A stretch of DNA of 60,650 nucleotides from a virus. Location: IMG/VR virus record IMGVR_UViG_3300030114_000010, positions 1-60,650 of that record; one strand, written 5' to 3'. The notes under the pieces are model-generated. The model did no database searches, had not been told where the DNA came from, and saw only the letters and a program-made list of their open reading frames with translations. The translations under genes were made by a program, and so were the position numbers. Below, piece after piece: positions 1 to 9,350 of this stretch. The first letter of the stretch is position 1, and each line of letters opens with the position of its first letter.

Positions 1-770
1 TATACGTTGAATCCTTGAATGAATACAATTTTATCATTATCTGTTTTAATGCCATTCTGATCTATATCTTCTATGCCAAAAATATCAGAATCTTGTCTTA
101 GGTAACTTGCAGTTAAAAATTCTACGTATTCGAATCCTTTAGCTCCATACTTATCGAATAATTTTTGTAGTTCGGACTCATCCATTTTTACTGGCAGATA
201 ATATCCATCAGGTGTAGGTAAGTACATCCAGAAGCTATAATCTTTATTTGTCTGATTCATGAAACCATTTATGGCTATTCTTGCAAGAGGTTTATTATTT
301 TGTTTAGCTATCTCATTGTCTATTGTAAACACTTCACCCAATTCAAATGCACAATTATGAGATGTATCAGCTACCTTTCCTAATTTAGTCCAAACATTCA
401 TATCATTGTTATCATTTTTTACATTCAGAAATTTGCCCTGTATATTACTTTTCAATATATGATATATTGGGTAATCTCCTATGACACTCAAATCATGCTT
501 CAACGCATCTTTATTTGGGTATGCTTTGAGTATATCTTTTTCTGCTGAATCTTTAACGATATCTGCTTGCACTTTTGCTTTGTCAATATTTTCATCAACG
601 ATAGCCATGATAGCGATGTACTCTTGTTCCTTTGTCCTTTCTATATCATTCCTCTTTAGTTCTTCCATAGTCTGCGACGTAGTTAAAACTGAATAAATAT
701 TAGCTCCTAATATTAAAGCTATTATTACTGAAACTACCATTATTGTTATTGAATATTTTCTTTCTTTCAT
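1..770 (-). CDS. Membrane-anchored protein of unknown function (3' end off the window)
   Basis: Reading leftward from an ATG at 770 (AGGAGG about 10 bases upstream), the frame stays open to the window edge, so the C-terminus is missing. The first residues are MKERKYS, followed by one hydrophobic helix at about residues 8-28 (ITIMVVSVIIALILGANIY). A charged, helical and then mixed segment of at least 220 residues would lie outside the membrane. There is no signal-peptidase site, so it looks like a signal anchor. The outer part loosely recalls extracellular sensor domains, but I cannot name a family. It lies beyond the terminator that closes the tail-fibre operon, so it is probably a separate transcription unit: a lysis, host-surface or accessory gene. 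Confidence 0.6.
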   Translation of the reverse strand, partial: MKERKYSITIMVVSVIIALILGANIYSVLTTSQTMEELKRNDIERTKEQEYIAIMAIVDENIDKAKVQADIVKDSAEKDILKAYPNKDALKHDLSVIGDYPIYHILKSNIQGKFLNVKNDNNDMNVWTKLGKVADTSHNCAFELGEVFTIDNEIAKQNNKPLARIAINGFMNQTNKDYSFWMYLPTPDGYYLPVKMDESELQKLFDKYGAKGFEYVEFLTASYLRQDSDIFGIEDIDQNGIKTDNDKIVFIQGFNV

Positions 771-834
771 CTATTTTTATCCTCCTATTAAATTTAATAT
801 TCAATTATTATTTCTATCACTTAATTCTAACATC

Positions 835-892
835 AAAATAACTAAATAAAAAGGAAGGTGAAATTTCACCTTCCTTTTTATTTAGTTATTTT
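835..892 (-). terminator. Strong intrinsic terminator closing the minus-strand late operon
   Basis: A perfect 58-bp palindrome without mismatches, centred on AAATTT. Its GC-rich part is AAGGAAGGTGAAATTTCACC and the arms end in A/T runs, giving a U-rich 3' arm in either direction. It lies between the last tail gene (stop at 899) and the start of the membrane-protein gene at 770. Confidence 0.85.
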
Positions 893-898
893 TAACTA

Positions 899-1069
899 CT
901 AAGCAACTACTGTTTGCATAGCTATATACTCAGCTACAGCAGCTCTGTAATCTAGTTTCGGATCAGTATTAGTTGGTACTACTGGCTTAGTGCTACCTTC
1001 TACTGGTTCTAAATCCCATCTACCACCCTTAACTAAAATAGCATAGCATGTTATTAAATATGGTTTCAT
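899..1069 (-). CDS. Small tail-module protein, CD1375/XkdX-like in size and position
   Basis: A 56-residue protein beginning MKPYLITCYAILVKGGR, with an ATG preceded by GGGAGGTGC. Many phages of Clostridium and Bacillus have a 40-60 residue protein at the end of the tail-fibre operon (XkdX or CD1375-like) with a Tyr-rich N-terminus and a short AILVK-like stretch followed by a Pro-rich linker. The pattern here (YAILVKGGR, then KPVVP, then YRAAVAEYIA) resembles that group, but I cannot align it firmly. It is the last gene before the terminator at 835-892. Its function is unknown. Confidence 0.6.
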   Translation of the reverse strand: MKPYLITCYAILVKGGRWDLEPVEGSTKPVVPTNTDPKLDYRAAVAEYIAMQTVVA

Positions 1070-1122
1070 TATATTGCACCTCCCAAAATATTACTTTTAC
1101 ATACTTATTCTACGCTTTATTT

Positions 1123-1398
1123 CTAAGAAAGTCCAGCATTTGCTTTTAAAATTTCAACTTCCATTGTAAGTGAAATTATTGCTTCTGCCATATCCATACT
1201 GCCTTGGTCTACTGGGTCATTCATCATAGGCGTATCTATTTGAGGTTGTGGTTTGCCGTCAGGGTATTTAGCCCTGAATTCAGCAAACATTGCTTTCTCT
1301 GTTTCTGTTGCTCCTTCTTCGTATATGCACTTTGTGCCATCTTCACTATCGATATATAATATTCCATCTCTTAAATCTGTTTTGTCAAAATTTAACAC
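1123..1398 (-). CDS. Hypothetical tail-fibre-associated protein
   Basis: 91 residues with a GTG start (AGGAGGTG seven bases upstream). The N-terminal half is acidic (ILYIDSEDGTKCIYEEG), the middle is Pro-rich and the last 25 residues form a probable amphipathic helix (MAEAIISLTMEVEILKANAG). It sits directly after the receptor-binding protein, where XkdW-like small tail proteins are found in Bacillota phages. That comparison is positional only. The C-terminal helix could form a trimeric coiled coil. Confidence 0.6.
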   Translation of the reverse strand: MLNFDKTDLRDGILYIDSEDGTKCIYEEGATETEKAMFAEFRAKYPDGKPQPQIDTPMMNDPVDQGSMDMAEAIISLTMEVEILKANAGLS

Positions 1399-1409
1399 TT
1401 GAGCACCTC

Positions 1410-4085
1410 CTATACTTTTTCTCTACAATCTATAGTTATTTTCCAAGTTCCGAGTCCTTGAACATATACGCCCCTAGTAGGAACTTGACTTTTTAATGCA
1501 GGATTATTATTTAAAACTGATATAACTATACCATTTTCCTGAATCCTAACTAAGGTTAAATAACTGTCATTAAGTGTTCCAACGCCTGGACACCAAATAC
1601 CACCTACTTTAACAGTAACATTTGGCTTGGCAACTTTTTTAGGTGACATAGGAACAAATAACAAAAGACCTACAGGATAACCATCTGTTATTGCCCATGT
1701 AATAGGATATCCATCCATTAAATAAATTTCCTCGTATATACTTTTATCTATTAATGTATCCAGAACGGTATCGTGTACTTGTCTGCTGTCAACTTCTTCT
1801 TGTACTTGATTTAATACACTTATTATATCATAAACATAACTACAAGCTATGCTACCTATTTGCGGTGCTTGCGTTGCTAGTATCTTGTAGTCAACGGTAT
1901 AGGCTGCTGATGCGTCAAATCCGTTAGTACTTGCAAGCATATTTGCTTTACCATATCCATTTGAATAGGCAGGATTAGTAGTCTGGTATATATTCCAAGC
2001 TGAACTATTATATATGCCATTCTTAAATATATTCAATACCCAATCTGACTTATATCTAAACATACTACCACCAAGATCATTCATGTAGTAGAGACTATCA
2101 GTAGAGTTATACCATGGAGAATTAGCTTCCCCAATAACAATACCGCTGTCAATAAATAAATAATTGTCTCCTTCTTCTATTTGAGGTATATCTCCATGCA
2201 CTCTACAATTAGCGTCTGTAAGTGTCTCAGGGTTAGTTAATTTGTAGTGCAATTGGTACCCCTCATATCCTGGGGCAATATTATTTATACAATAGCTAAG
2301 TATTCTTGTGTCAGTAGAACCATTATCTATCCTTACAACTTGTGAACCTGAAGGTGAACTAGCACCACAAGGAGTAGATAATGTCAAAGTGTTACCACTT
2401 ATACTTCCTATAATTGCAGAACCTACTGTTCCTATATATACTGATTCACCTGCAATAAACTTTGAACCATCTGCAACTACTAAGGTTGTTGAATTAGCCG
2501 CATAAGCTGAAGTCGCAGTGGTTTGAGGTACTACTAAAGGTAAACTTCCATCAACTAAACTTGCCCATATGAAGTATCTATTGCTAGCATTTGGACCTCC
2601 CCATGACTTCCAACCATTCATCCATGCTTTTATCTCGTTTGAATTAGGATTTATTCCTTCTGCAAATCCTGTATCCACATCTTTAACTGCTAAATACATG
2701 TCGTTGAGAGCATCAAGACAACTTACATCTTTTGAGTTTGCATCAAATACGTCTTGATGTGCCAATACACTTCCATCATATTTGACAACTTTTTCTGAGA
2801 ACGCAACTCCTCTTAAAGCAGAAACCGAGCTTGGAATTCTTATGGATTTTGCACCAGTTAAATCAGAGCCAAATTGCCAAGCATAGTCTTTACCGAACAA
2901 AGGCGATGGGTGCTTCACATTCTTTGACCCATCTACTTTTCCATTTTCGTAAGTAACGCTATCACCGTCAGCTAGTTTAGTTTCTAGAACTACTCTTTCT
3001 ATCTCACTTGATTTATAGAAAGCTGGAGCAACTGTTCCTTCTACCAACATAATGGAATCAAAATAAGCAGTTCCGACAGTAGAGGAATATCTAACAATTC
3101 TTATAGATGTATTGTTTCCACTATTGAATGTTCCAACTCCATTGAATAATGTGACAGAGCCATCCAAATTATCAACCTTAATTTTAGCAGTCCCAGTACC
3201 ATTACTTAGGTTTGCACTTAAGACGTAATCAGTATTAGGTCTAACATTAATTATTTCAAATTCTGAATCGCTTATTGCGGAATTTGAAAACTTGAATTTA
3301 CCGTTTTCCACTATCGATTTACCATTAGCATATGACACCCATCCTGCTGATCCGTCTTCAGTGTTACCATTTATGACTAAGTTATTATGGCGAATCTCAA
3401 AATAAGGATTAGTAAGGCAAGCATAGCTGTCAACGTAAGGCGAAGGTACAAAACTAGAATCTGCATACTGTGCTGCGGTTATCTCTTCTAACATAGCGCC
3501 ATCAACATATGCATACTTACCATTTTCAGTGAATCCAAATGGGTGCAACAGTATACTAGTTGCGTTCACTAGTTCACTTGGTTGTAGCTTTATAAAACAC
3601 CTAGTAAACTTAGTTGAATCAGTAACTACTCCTGCACCTTTCCATCCTTTCGGATTAGCTCCATTAATTATTTCTGCCGATAATTGAATTCCCGCTGCAG
3701 TATTTCCATTTTTAATATATGAACTAAGACAGTAATATTTTGTTTTGTCCATTATTGATATTGCTTCTTTGAATAAATTTGAACCCTCTGCGCTATTACC
3801 CGTAACTTTTATTCCATTGCTACCAAACACTTTGTTTGAAGAGTCCAATGTTAATACTGCATTCCATGTGCCCCATTTACTCACATCTTCACAATTCCCA
3901 TCACGCCCCAATAAATTAACAATTGTCTTTCCCTTTATAGTGAACTTAGGAGAAGTGTTAGTTCTCCCAGTACTCTTTATTACATTATTCATACCGAACC
4001 CTATTACAGGGTTCACTGTATTTACTTTATCAAGTTCTGCTAAGAACTCTGGACTCATATCTTCTCTTTTTAATATTCCTGACAT
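1410..4085 (-). CDS. Tail fibre / receptor-binding protein with carbohydrate-binding-like modules
   Basis: 891 residues, ATG start with GGAGG upstream. Two beta-sandwich segments look like CBM4/9-type modules: about residues 50-215 (contains DVSKWGTWN and ends YAYVDGAMLEE) and about 230-360 (NTEDGSAGW ... AYFDSIMLVEG). The ending 'a-Y-F/V-D-x-I/A-M-L-x-E' is characteristic of such domains in phage fibres. A Gly/Ser-rich middle follows, then a C-terminal knob-like region with Trp and Gly (IWCPGVGTLNDSYL). It is the last large protein of the tail operon, consistent with the distal fibre tip that contacts the host surface. The ligand cannot be predicted. Confidence 0.75.
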   Translation of the reverse strand: MSGILKREDMSPEFLAELDKVNTVNPVIGFGMNNVIKSTGRTNTSPKFTIKGKTIVNLLGRDGNCEDVSKWGTWNAVLTLDSSNKVFGSNGIKVTGNSAEGSNLFKEAISIMDKTKYYCLSSYIKNGNTAAGIQLSAEIINGANPKGWKGAGVVTDSTKFTRCFIKLQPSELVNATSILLHPFGFTENGKYAYVDGAMLEEITAAQYADSSFVPSPYVDSYACLTNPYFEIRHNNLVINGNTEDGSAGWVSYANGKSIVENGKFKFSNSAISDSEFEIINVRPNTDYVLSANLSNGTGTAKIKVDNLDGSVTLFNGVGTFNSGNNTSIRIVRYSSTVGTAYFDSIMLVEGTVAPAFYKSSEIERVVLETKLADGDSVTYENGKVDGSKNVKHPSPLFGKDYAWQFGSDLTGAKSIRIPSSVSALRGVAFSEKVVKYDGSVLAHQDVFDANSKDVSCLDALNDMYLAVKDVDTGFAEGINPNSNEIKAWMNGWKSWGGPNASNRYFIWASLVDGSLPLVVPQTTATSAYAANSTTLVVADGSKFIAGESVYIGTVGSAIIGSISGNTLTLSTPCGASSPSGSQVVRIDNGSTDTRILSYCINNIAPGYEGYQLHYKLTNPETLTDANCRVHGDIPQIEEGDNYLFIDSGIVIGEANSPWYNSTDSLYYMNDLGGSMFRYKSDWVLNIFKNGIYNSSAWNIYQTTNPAYSNGYGKANMLASTNGFDASAAYTVDYKILATQAPQIGSIACSYVYDIISVLNQVQEEVDSRQVHDTVLDTLIDKSIYEEIYLMDGYPITWAITDGYPVGLLLFVPMSPKKVAKPNVTVKVGGIWCPGVGTLNDSYLTLVRIQENGIVISVLNNNPALKSQVPTRGVYVQGLGTWKITIDCREKV

Positions 4086-4100
4086 TATTCATTCCTCCTT

Positions 4101-6665
4101 CTATGCTATAGTAGTAGCTACAATTACATTAGAGCTGTTTAATGACCAATATACTATATATCCATCACTTCTTTTCTCTATAGTAGTAGTATAATCTCTG
4201 CTTTCTAGAGCTGTCACAGCAGATATATTTTTAGTTCTCATAAATTTTACGAGTAAATTTGCCTTGTTATTTCCAAATGTATTTCCGTTTACGGAACTTT
4301 GTAGGTGATTATAGTTGCAGACTGTTCCAAATATATTATAACTACAGTCACAAGATAAATTGTTTCCACCGCATCCATTACCAAACGTGTTGTTAAAACT
4401 ATCACTTGCCATATAATTGTCATTACAGCTATCCCCAAATGTATTATGATGACATCCACCAGCAAAACTGTTATTACAACAACTTGAGACAAAATTATTT
4501 GAATAGCATGTTGAACCGAATGTGTTACTACCACAGTTTGCACCAAATGTATTATTGTTACAATTTGCTCCAAATATATTAGAGGCACAACCAGTTCCAA
4601 ATGTAGTATGGTGACAATCACTACCAAAAACATTTCCACTACAGTTGTCTGCTAGCACAGAGGCGTTAAAGGCTACTCCAAATATGTTATTGCAACATGT
4701 AGTACCTAAAATATTATTATAGAAGCTACTCATGAACATATTACTATTACTATTTCTGCCTATTATATTTGAATAACAGTTAGCTCCAAATGTATTAGCT
4801 CCACAGCCACTCTTTAGTATATTATTATAACAAGCCCCTCCAAATATATTATTCCCAACTGATGCTTCAAATGTATTATCATAGCAACTTGAACCAAAGG
4901 AGTTATAATTGCAGTTATTTCCAAATATATTTCTGAAACAGTTTGAACCAAATGAGTTTCTCATAGTGTCACCTAAAAATGTATTGAGGTCAAACTCACT
5001 ACCAAAGTCACAACTATAGCAGTATCCAAAGAAAGTATTACTGTAACAGCCACTTCCAAATGAACAAGTCATTACATCTCCCATAAAGACATTATTAGGT
5101 AATAAATATTTGGGATTGTATGATCCATATATAGTAGCTCCGATAGTAATTCTATCATGACTCTTCATAAATGTTAGGTATTCTTTATACGTGGCAGACT
5201 TCTGCAAGGTGATATCCTGTGTTCCTGTAGTACTGACCTTTAAATCTCTTAGCATAGCTCCTACAGTTATGTCTTGATATACTGGTATAAAAAATGCACT
5301 ATCTGTAGCACTTGAAGGTGCAGTATCAAATCTCCAAGCTTTGTATATTGCGTTGCCACTCTTATATAAAACATTAGGGAGGGCTATTCCGCTAGTCCAC
5401 ACTGAATAGTTAGTTAGTGTTGTGCCTATTAGATATTGACTAGGATTTGGTAGATACCTAGCCCACAACATTGTTCTCCAGTCCAGAGGTGCATTTGTGC
5501 TAACATTAGGACTTTCATCTATTCTTCTAAGTATAAATCCTGTCCTGCTTGTAGTACCATCTTCGCACAAGTTTAATGAAAAATCATAGTGGATTGTGTC
5601 CTGTGGGTAGTCCAGTGAACTACATACTTTTGCAAATGTACTGTCGCTAATAGCTGTAAGAACTAATCTTTCAACTGCCATTTCTTTTATAGCAAGTGTA
5701 TCAGGTTGTTGATACTTAGTTCTGTAATCACTAAGTACGTATTGAGTTCCTGGAACTAATGTCTTGTTAGTGACCATCAAAGCTAATTCTGTATAAGTCT
5801 TGGTTTGTTGTTTCATATCATCAAGACCTTGAACTCTGTTCGAAGGAACTGAATTAATTGCTAAAACTGCTCCTGCTACAGCTCCTTCTGTTCCCATTGG
5901 AACATTCTTAAATATATACATTTGAACCCAAGAGCCTATCGATACACCTTCAGTTAATGTTATATATCCTTTTGTTATAGAGTTATCAGGATTCTCAATT
6001 GGATTAGTTATAGAAAAACCAGTCCGAAGTGGAATTGCACTATTCTTTGCAAGAATCAATGTATCTGTATCTTTATCAAACTGCTCATAAGGAATATCAA
6101 ACTTAGTTTGATTATTCACAGTAGCTTGCTTTTCATATGGGTAAACAACTAATTTAGGTATTCCTGTTTCTGTAACCAATTGTACTTGATTATCAGTATA
6201 TTGCTTTGCGTGTTCTTCAACCAAAGCAATGTTCTCTTGTATAACTTCGTCAATATAAACACTCATATCCTTAAGAGATAATAGTGCCTTAGCTACATCA
6301 ATAGATATAATCTTCATGTTAGCCATATTGATTGTCGCAATTGTAAGTGCGGTTTCATCAGTAGATTCAGCATTTGATATTGTAAATTCAACCCTTTTAT
6401 CAACATGAGTGTAAGTCATTTGAAGATATAATTTTCCGAAAGATAACATCGAAGGATCGATTTCTATAATTCTTGTTGCAGCATCTTCTTCTATAAATGC
6501 ACCAGTAATTACGCATCTTCCTGGAGGCAACGAAATCGATGTGTCCGAAGCTTTCGTTGCCTCGAAGCCAAACATTCTTGCATTGCTACCAACAATAAGA
6601 TCAATCTTATCATTCAATGCTTTACTTGTTAATTTTTCTTGAAATTTAGTATTTATAATAATCAT
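4101..6665 (-). CDS. Tail fibre protein with a long 9-residue Cys/Asn repeat domain
   Basis: 854 residues, ATG with GGAG upstream. The N-terminal 150 residues (SLPPGRCVITGAFIEED and following) resemble baseplate-attachment domains of fibres. Residues about 180-270 form a beta-rich segment. Residues about 285-400 have the fibre pattern LVPGTQYVLSDYRT ... GFILRRIDE that often precedes a beta-solenoid. From about residue 533 to 803 come 30 consecutive 9-residue units of consensus (T/I/S)FGxxCxxN. The last 50 residues are a different cap (TTTIEKRSDGYIVYWSL). It lies just upstream of the receptor-binding protein in the same operon. Confidence 0.75.
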   Translation of the reverse strand: MIIINTKFQEKLTSKALNDKIDLIVGSNARMFGFEATKASDTSISLPPGRCVITGAFIEEDAATRIIEIDPSMLSFGKLYLQMTYTHVDKRVEFTISNAESTDETALTIATINMANMKIISIDVAKALLSLKDMSVYIDEVIQENIALVEEHAKQYTDNQVQLVTETGIPKLVVYPYEKQATVNNQTKFDIPYEQFDKDTDTLILAKNSAIPLRTGFSITNPIENPDNSITKGYITLTEGVSIGSWVQMYIFKNVPMGTEGAVAGAVLAINSVPSNRVQGLDDMKQQTKTYTELALMVTNKTLVPGTQYVLSDYRTKYQQPDTLAIKEMAVERLVLTAISDSTFAKVCSSLDYPQDTIHYDFSLNLCEDGTTSRTGFILRRIDESPNVSTNAPLDWRTMLWARYLPNPSQYLIGTTLTNYSVWTSGIALPNVLYKSGNAIYKAWRFDTAPSSATDSAFFIPVYQDITVGAMLRDLKVSTTGTQDITLQKSATYKEYLTFMKSHDRITIGATIYGSYNPKYLLPNNVFMGDVMTCSFGSGCYSNTFFGYCYSCDFGSEFDLNTFLGDTMRNSFGSNCFRNIFGNNCNYNSFGSSCYDNTFEASVGNNIFGGACYNNILKSGCGANTFGANCYSNIIGRNSNSNMFMSSFYNNILGTTCCNNIFGVAFNASVLADNCSGNVFGSDCHHTTFGTGCASNIFGANCNNNTFGANCGSNTFGSTCYSNNFVSSCCNNSFAGGCHHNTFGDSCNDNYMASDSFNNTFGNGCGGNNLSCDCSYNIFGTVCNYNHLQSSVNGNTFGNNKANLLVKFMRTKNISAVTALESRDYTTTIEKRSDGYIVYWSLNSSNVIVATTIA
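4254..5068 (-). repeat. 30 tandem 27-bp units encoding a Cys/Asn beta-solenoid
   Basis: Thirty in-frame nonapeptides, for example TFGANCGSN, TFGSTCYSN, SFAGGCHHN and TFGDSCNDN. Position 2 is usually Phe, position 3 Gly, position 6 Cys and position 9 Asn. The period is fixed at nine residues with no insertion over about 270 residues, although DNA identity between units is low. This fits an old, selected repeat rather than a recent expansion. Related Asn/Cys/Gly repeats are common in phage fibres and predicted as beta-helices. Confidence 0.85.
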
Positions 6666-6683
6666 TTAAATTCTCCTTTCATC

Positions 6684-7190
6684 CTAGAATTCTATAGCCC
6701 AAGATATTTGAAGTGAAAAGTTAGAGCTACTCTTAAGTGAAACAGTGTCGAAAGTATGTCTCGCAAATATCGTAGCATCTCCAAAGTGTAAACCACATTC
6801 ATTTACTAATGAATCTATTTCGTCACAATCAAATAATGCAGTGAATGTAACCTTTGGATTTGTACCAGCTAAGTTAGTAGTTGCAGCTGCAATATTGACT
6901 GCTTTGATTTTACTTAATAAATCTGTATCACCATCAACAGGGTCTATTGGATTAAATGCATTAACACCTAAATCAGAAGTTCCTCCTTTTCCGATAGACA
7001 TATCAGTAATTTTAACATCTAGGTTTTCACCTGCTAATGCTCTGATTAGGAATGAACGTCCGAGCTTAACTATTAGATTGTGATCTGTATGCTCATATGC
7101 AATCTCACCAGTTGTTTTATTTATAAGCCTTTTAGTAACTGTTCCTTTTCCCGAAAAGGAATCTTTAAATATTTTTCCATTTTGAATCAT
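6684..7190 (-). CDS. Structural protein between baseplate and fibres
   Basis: 168 residues, ATG with AGGAGG. It contains SIGKGGTSDLG and a C-terminal stretch NECGLHFGDATIFARHTFD ... SLQISWAIEF. A C-terminus of the form 'E-x-G-L ... ARxTF ... W-x-I-x-F' recurs in small tail proteins encoded beside fibre genes in phages of Gram-positive hosts. No enzymatic motif is visible. It is probably a fibre connector or baseplate accessory protein, inferred from position and composition. Confidence 0.6.
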   Translation of the reverse strand: MIQNGKIFKDSFSGKGTVTKRLINKTTGEIAYEHTDHNLIVKLGRSFLIRALAGENLDVKITDMSIGKGGTSDLGVNAFNPIDPVDGDTDLLSKIKAVNIAAATTNLAGTNPKVTFTALFDCDEIDSLVNECGLHFGDATIFARHTFDTVSLKSSSNFSLQISWAIEF

Positions 7191-7208
7191 CTTTTTACCT
7201 CCTCATGA

Positions 7209-9335
7209 TTAGCTTTTTGGGATAAACTTCAATTCTATTGTATCATTCATTACAATCATATCACAATAATCCTCACCATCAAAGATTGAATCACGATCTA
7301 TATTTTTATTAGTGTAACACCTATCCAATACCATTAGTCCTAGTGATAACTTAGCTGTATCCCTTGTATCAATCTTATCACAATAATTAGAATTATCAAA
7401 GTCAGTATTGTTATCAAAATAAAGATCCTTTAGGATCTGATTAGTATTTAGGATATCTCCTATTTCTATGCTGATGCTTGATTTGATTTCTTCTTGTGGA
7501 TTTATATTGTCTAATATTATTGCTACAGATGTCATATTAAGTCCGTTATCAGTTAAGCTTATTTGGTCAGCTAAATCCTCGCCATCGAAGCTCATATTAT
7601 TATCTGTAACTTTATTGCTCTCATATACATCCGCTATTTTTAAATCCAATATCAAATCTAAAGTATCTTTTGGGTCAATACTATCGCAATTACAATCTCC
7701 ATCGCACTCTGCATTTTCATCAAAATAATATTCGGGAGATTTATTATTAATATTGAAAATATCTTGAACTGCCAAATCTAAATCTGACTTTATCCAATTT
7801 TGCGATGTTAAATTATCTTTTAATTTTGATATTGTTTCTATCGATATTTCTGTATCCGTAAAACTTGCTGCATCGCAATAATTTTCTCCATCAACATAAA
7901 ATTCATTATCCAAGTTTGCGTTGCTAATATTTTTTTCTGTTATCTCTAATACTACATCTTTCTTAGTCTCATCAAAGCCAATTACAAAATCAAGATGAGT
8001 ATCATCAATAGTTTCATCATAGTATCTATCTTCGTCAGTATAGATACCCCTACTATAGTAATAATCACATACGTCAGTAATATTCAGACCTAATGTAAAT
8101 TTCTCAAATGATTCTTTATATTCTAATATTTCTCTTAGTACTTTTACTGATGTCATTATTACCTCAGAATCATTCATAACCATCTTGTCGCATTCAGCGC
8201 TATCACTGTCTGCGTAAAGTTCACCATCTAACCATGTAGGACATTTACCATCTTTTCTATATACTTCCCATCCATCGTAAAGAGTTAATCCTTGTAATAA
8301 TTGTTGACTATCCGAATAGTTAAGTTTATCATTACCATCTATTTTCATTAATGTAGTTAGATTAACAACATCTTCCATATATTTTAAATTCAAAATATCG
8401 CTAATTATAAGCTTAGGAGAGAATATGAAATTAGTGTGAGCTGGTTTTATCTCTGAGAAAAATTTTCTGATGTATTGTAATTTTTCTGATTTATACAAAA
8501 ACGAAACTGGCATGGATATCACAAAATCATTAGAAGTGTAATCCTTTATTGTTTGGTTATAGCTCCAAAATTTCTTATCTATTGTGGCATTGTATTTATC
8601 TATAATTTTTATATCTTCTAATGATTTATACTTACCTAATGAAGTTTCCAGTTTACTTATAGTTGGACCACCTGCCGCAGCTTCAATAAAACCTTTCATC
8701 GTTTCATTATAATCAGGTTTAGTGAAATCTTCACAGAATGGTATATCTAATGGCAATCCAAGTTTATTTTCCGAAACATTAGCATCTACAACTATATTTT
8801 TTAAAATTAAGAATTTTCTTTGATAAGCATCATCTAAAGAAAATTCTTTAAGTAGAATTATTTTATTATCTCTAAAAACATAATCCACATCTAGAACAAA
8901 AGGATTGTTAGTCATATCACATAATTCAAAATCTATTATGTCATAATTCATTACCTCTGTTTTATTATTATCAGGTAATTTAATTACACTTGTGAGTATT
9001 ATGGAATACCCTGCTATATCTAATAGATTAGCTTTTTCTGTTTTTGACATATTATCCCACATTTCTCTCTTCGCATCAAAAGAGAGATGTGGACTGATAC
9101 CTATAGATGTTAGTAGTGTCGTGTTATTAAGTAATGAATTTATTGTATACATTACACTTGTTACATCTATTCTTTGAAAACGTATTGTTTTATAAGTTAA
9201 TATTTTCGAAACGATACTATTTCTATCAACTTCCCTGACTTGAGCATTAAGTATATCAAAGATACCTTTATAGGCTTTTTCTAAAATAGAAACCTGATCT
9301 TTGTTATACAGAAAGTCTTTGTAGAAATCATTCAT
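7209..9335 (-). CDS. Large baseplate/tail protein with repeated Asp/Cys modules
   Basis: 708 residues, ATG start with GGTGGTGAG upstream. The first ~330 residues are helical and charged (MNDFYKDFLYNKDQVSILEKAY...) and may take the gpI-like role of linking the J protein to fibres. From about residue 370 to the end there are five or six degenerate modules of about 45-60 residues. Each ends in an acidic Cys-containing signature such as FDGEDYCDMI, FDNSNYCDKID, YVDGENYCDAA or CDGDCNCDSID, followed by DT and a beta strand. These look metal-binding (Ca2+-type Asp clusters with paired Cys), although no canonical dockerin loop is present. It lies directly after the baseplate J gene. Confidence 0.65.
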   Translation of the reverse strand: MNDFYKDFLYNKDQVSILEKAYKGIFDILNAQVREVDRNSIVSKILTYKTIRFQRIDVTSVMYTINSLLNNTTLLTSIGISPHLSFDAKREMWDNMSKTEKANLLDIAGYSIILTSVIKLPDNNKTEVMNYDIIDFELCDMTNNPFVLDVDYVFRDNKIILLKEFSLDDAYQRKFLILKNIVVDANVSENKLGLPLDIPFCEDFTKPDYNETMKGFIEAAAGGPTISKLETSLGKYKSLEDIKIIDKYNATIDKKFWSYNQTIKDYTSNDFVISMPVSFLYKSEKLQYIRKFFSEIKPAHTNFIFSPKLIISDILNLKYMEDVVNLTTLMKIDGNDKLNYSDSQQLLQGLTLYDGWEVYRKDGKCPTWLDGELYADSDSAECDKMVMNDSEVIMTSVKVLREILEYKESFEKFTLGLNITDVCDYYYSRGIYTDEDRYYDETIDDTHLDFVIGFDETKKDVVLEITEKNISNANLDNEFYVDGENYCDAASFTDTEISIETISKLKDNLTSQNWIKSDLDLAVQDIFNINNKSPEYYFDENAECDGDCNCDSIDPKDTLDLILDLKIADVYESNKVTDNNMSFDGEDLADQISLTDNGLNMTSVAIILDNINPQEEIKSSISIEIGDILNTNQILKDLYFDNNTDFDNSNYCDKIDTRDTAKLSLGLMVLDRCYTNKNIDRDSIFDGEDYCDMIVMNDTIELKFIPKS

Positions 9336-9350
9336 TTAACGCTCACCACC

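Noticed and set aside
3745-4194. Plus-strand ORF of 149 codons
   Set aside because: Lies across two minus-strand tail genes with good RBS and domains; antisense shadow.
4289-4639. Minus-strand ORF of 116 codons inside the fibre repeat
   Set aside because: Shifted-frame reading of the 27-bp repeat; period-generated openness, no RBS.
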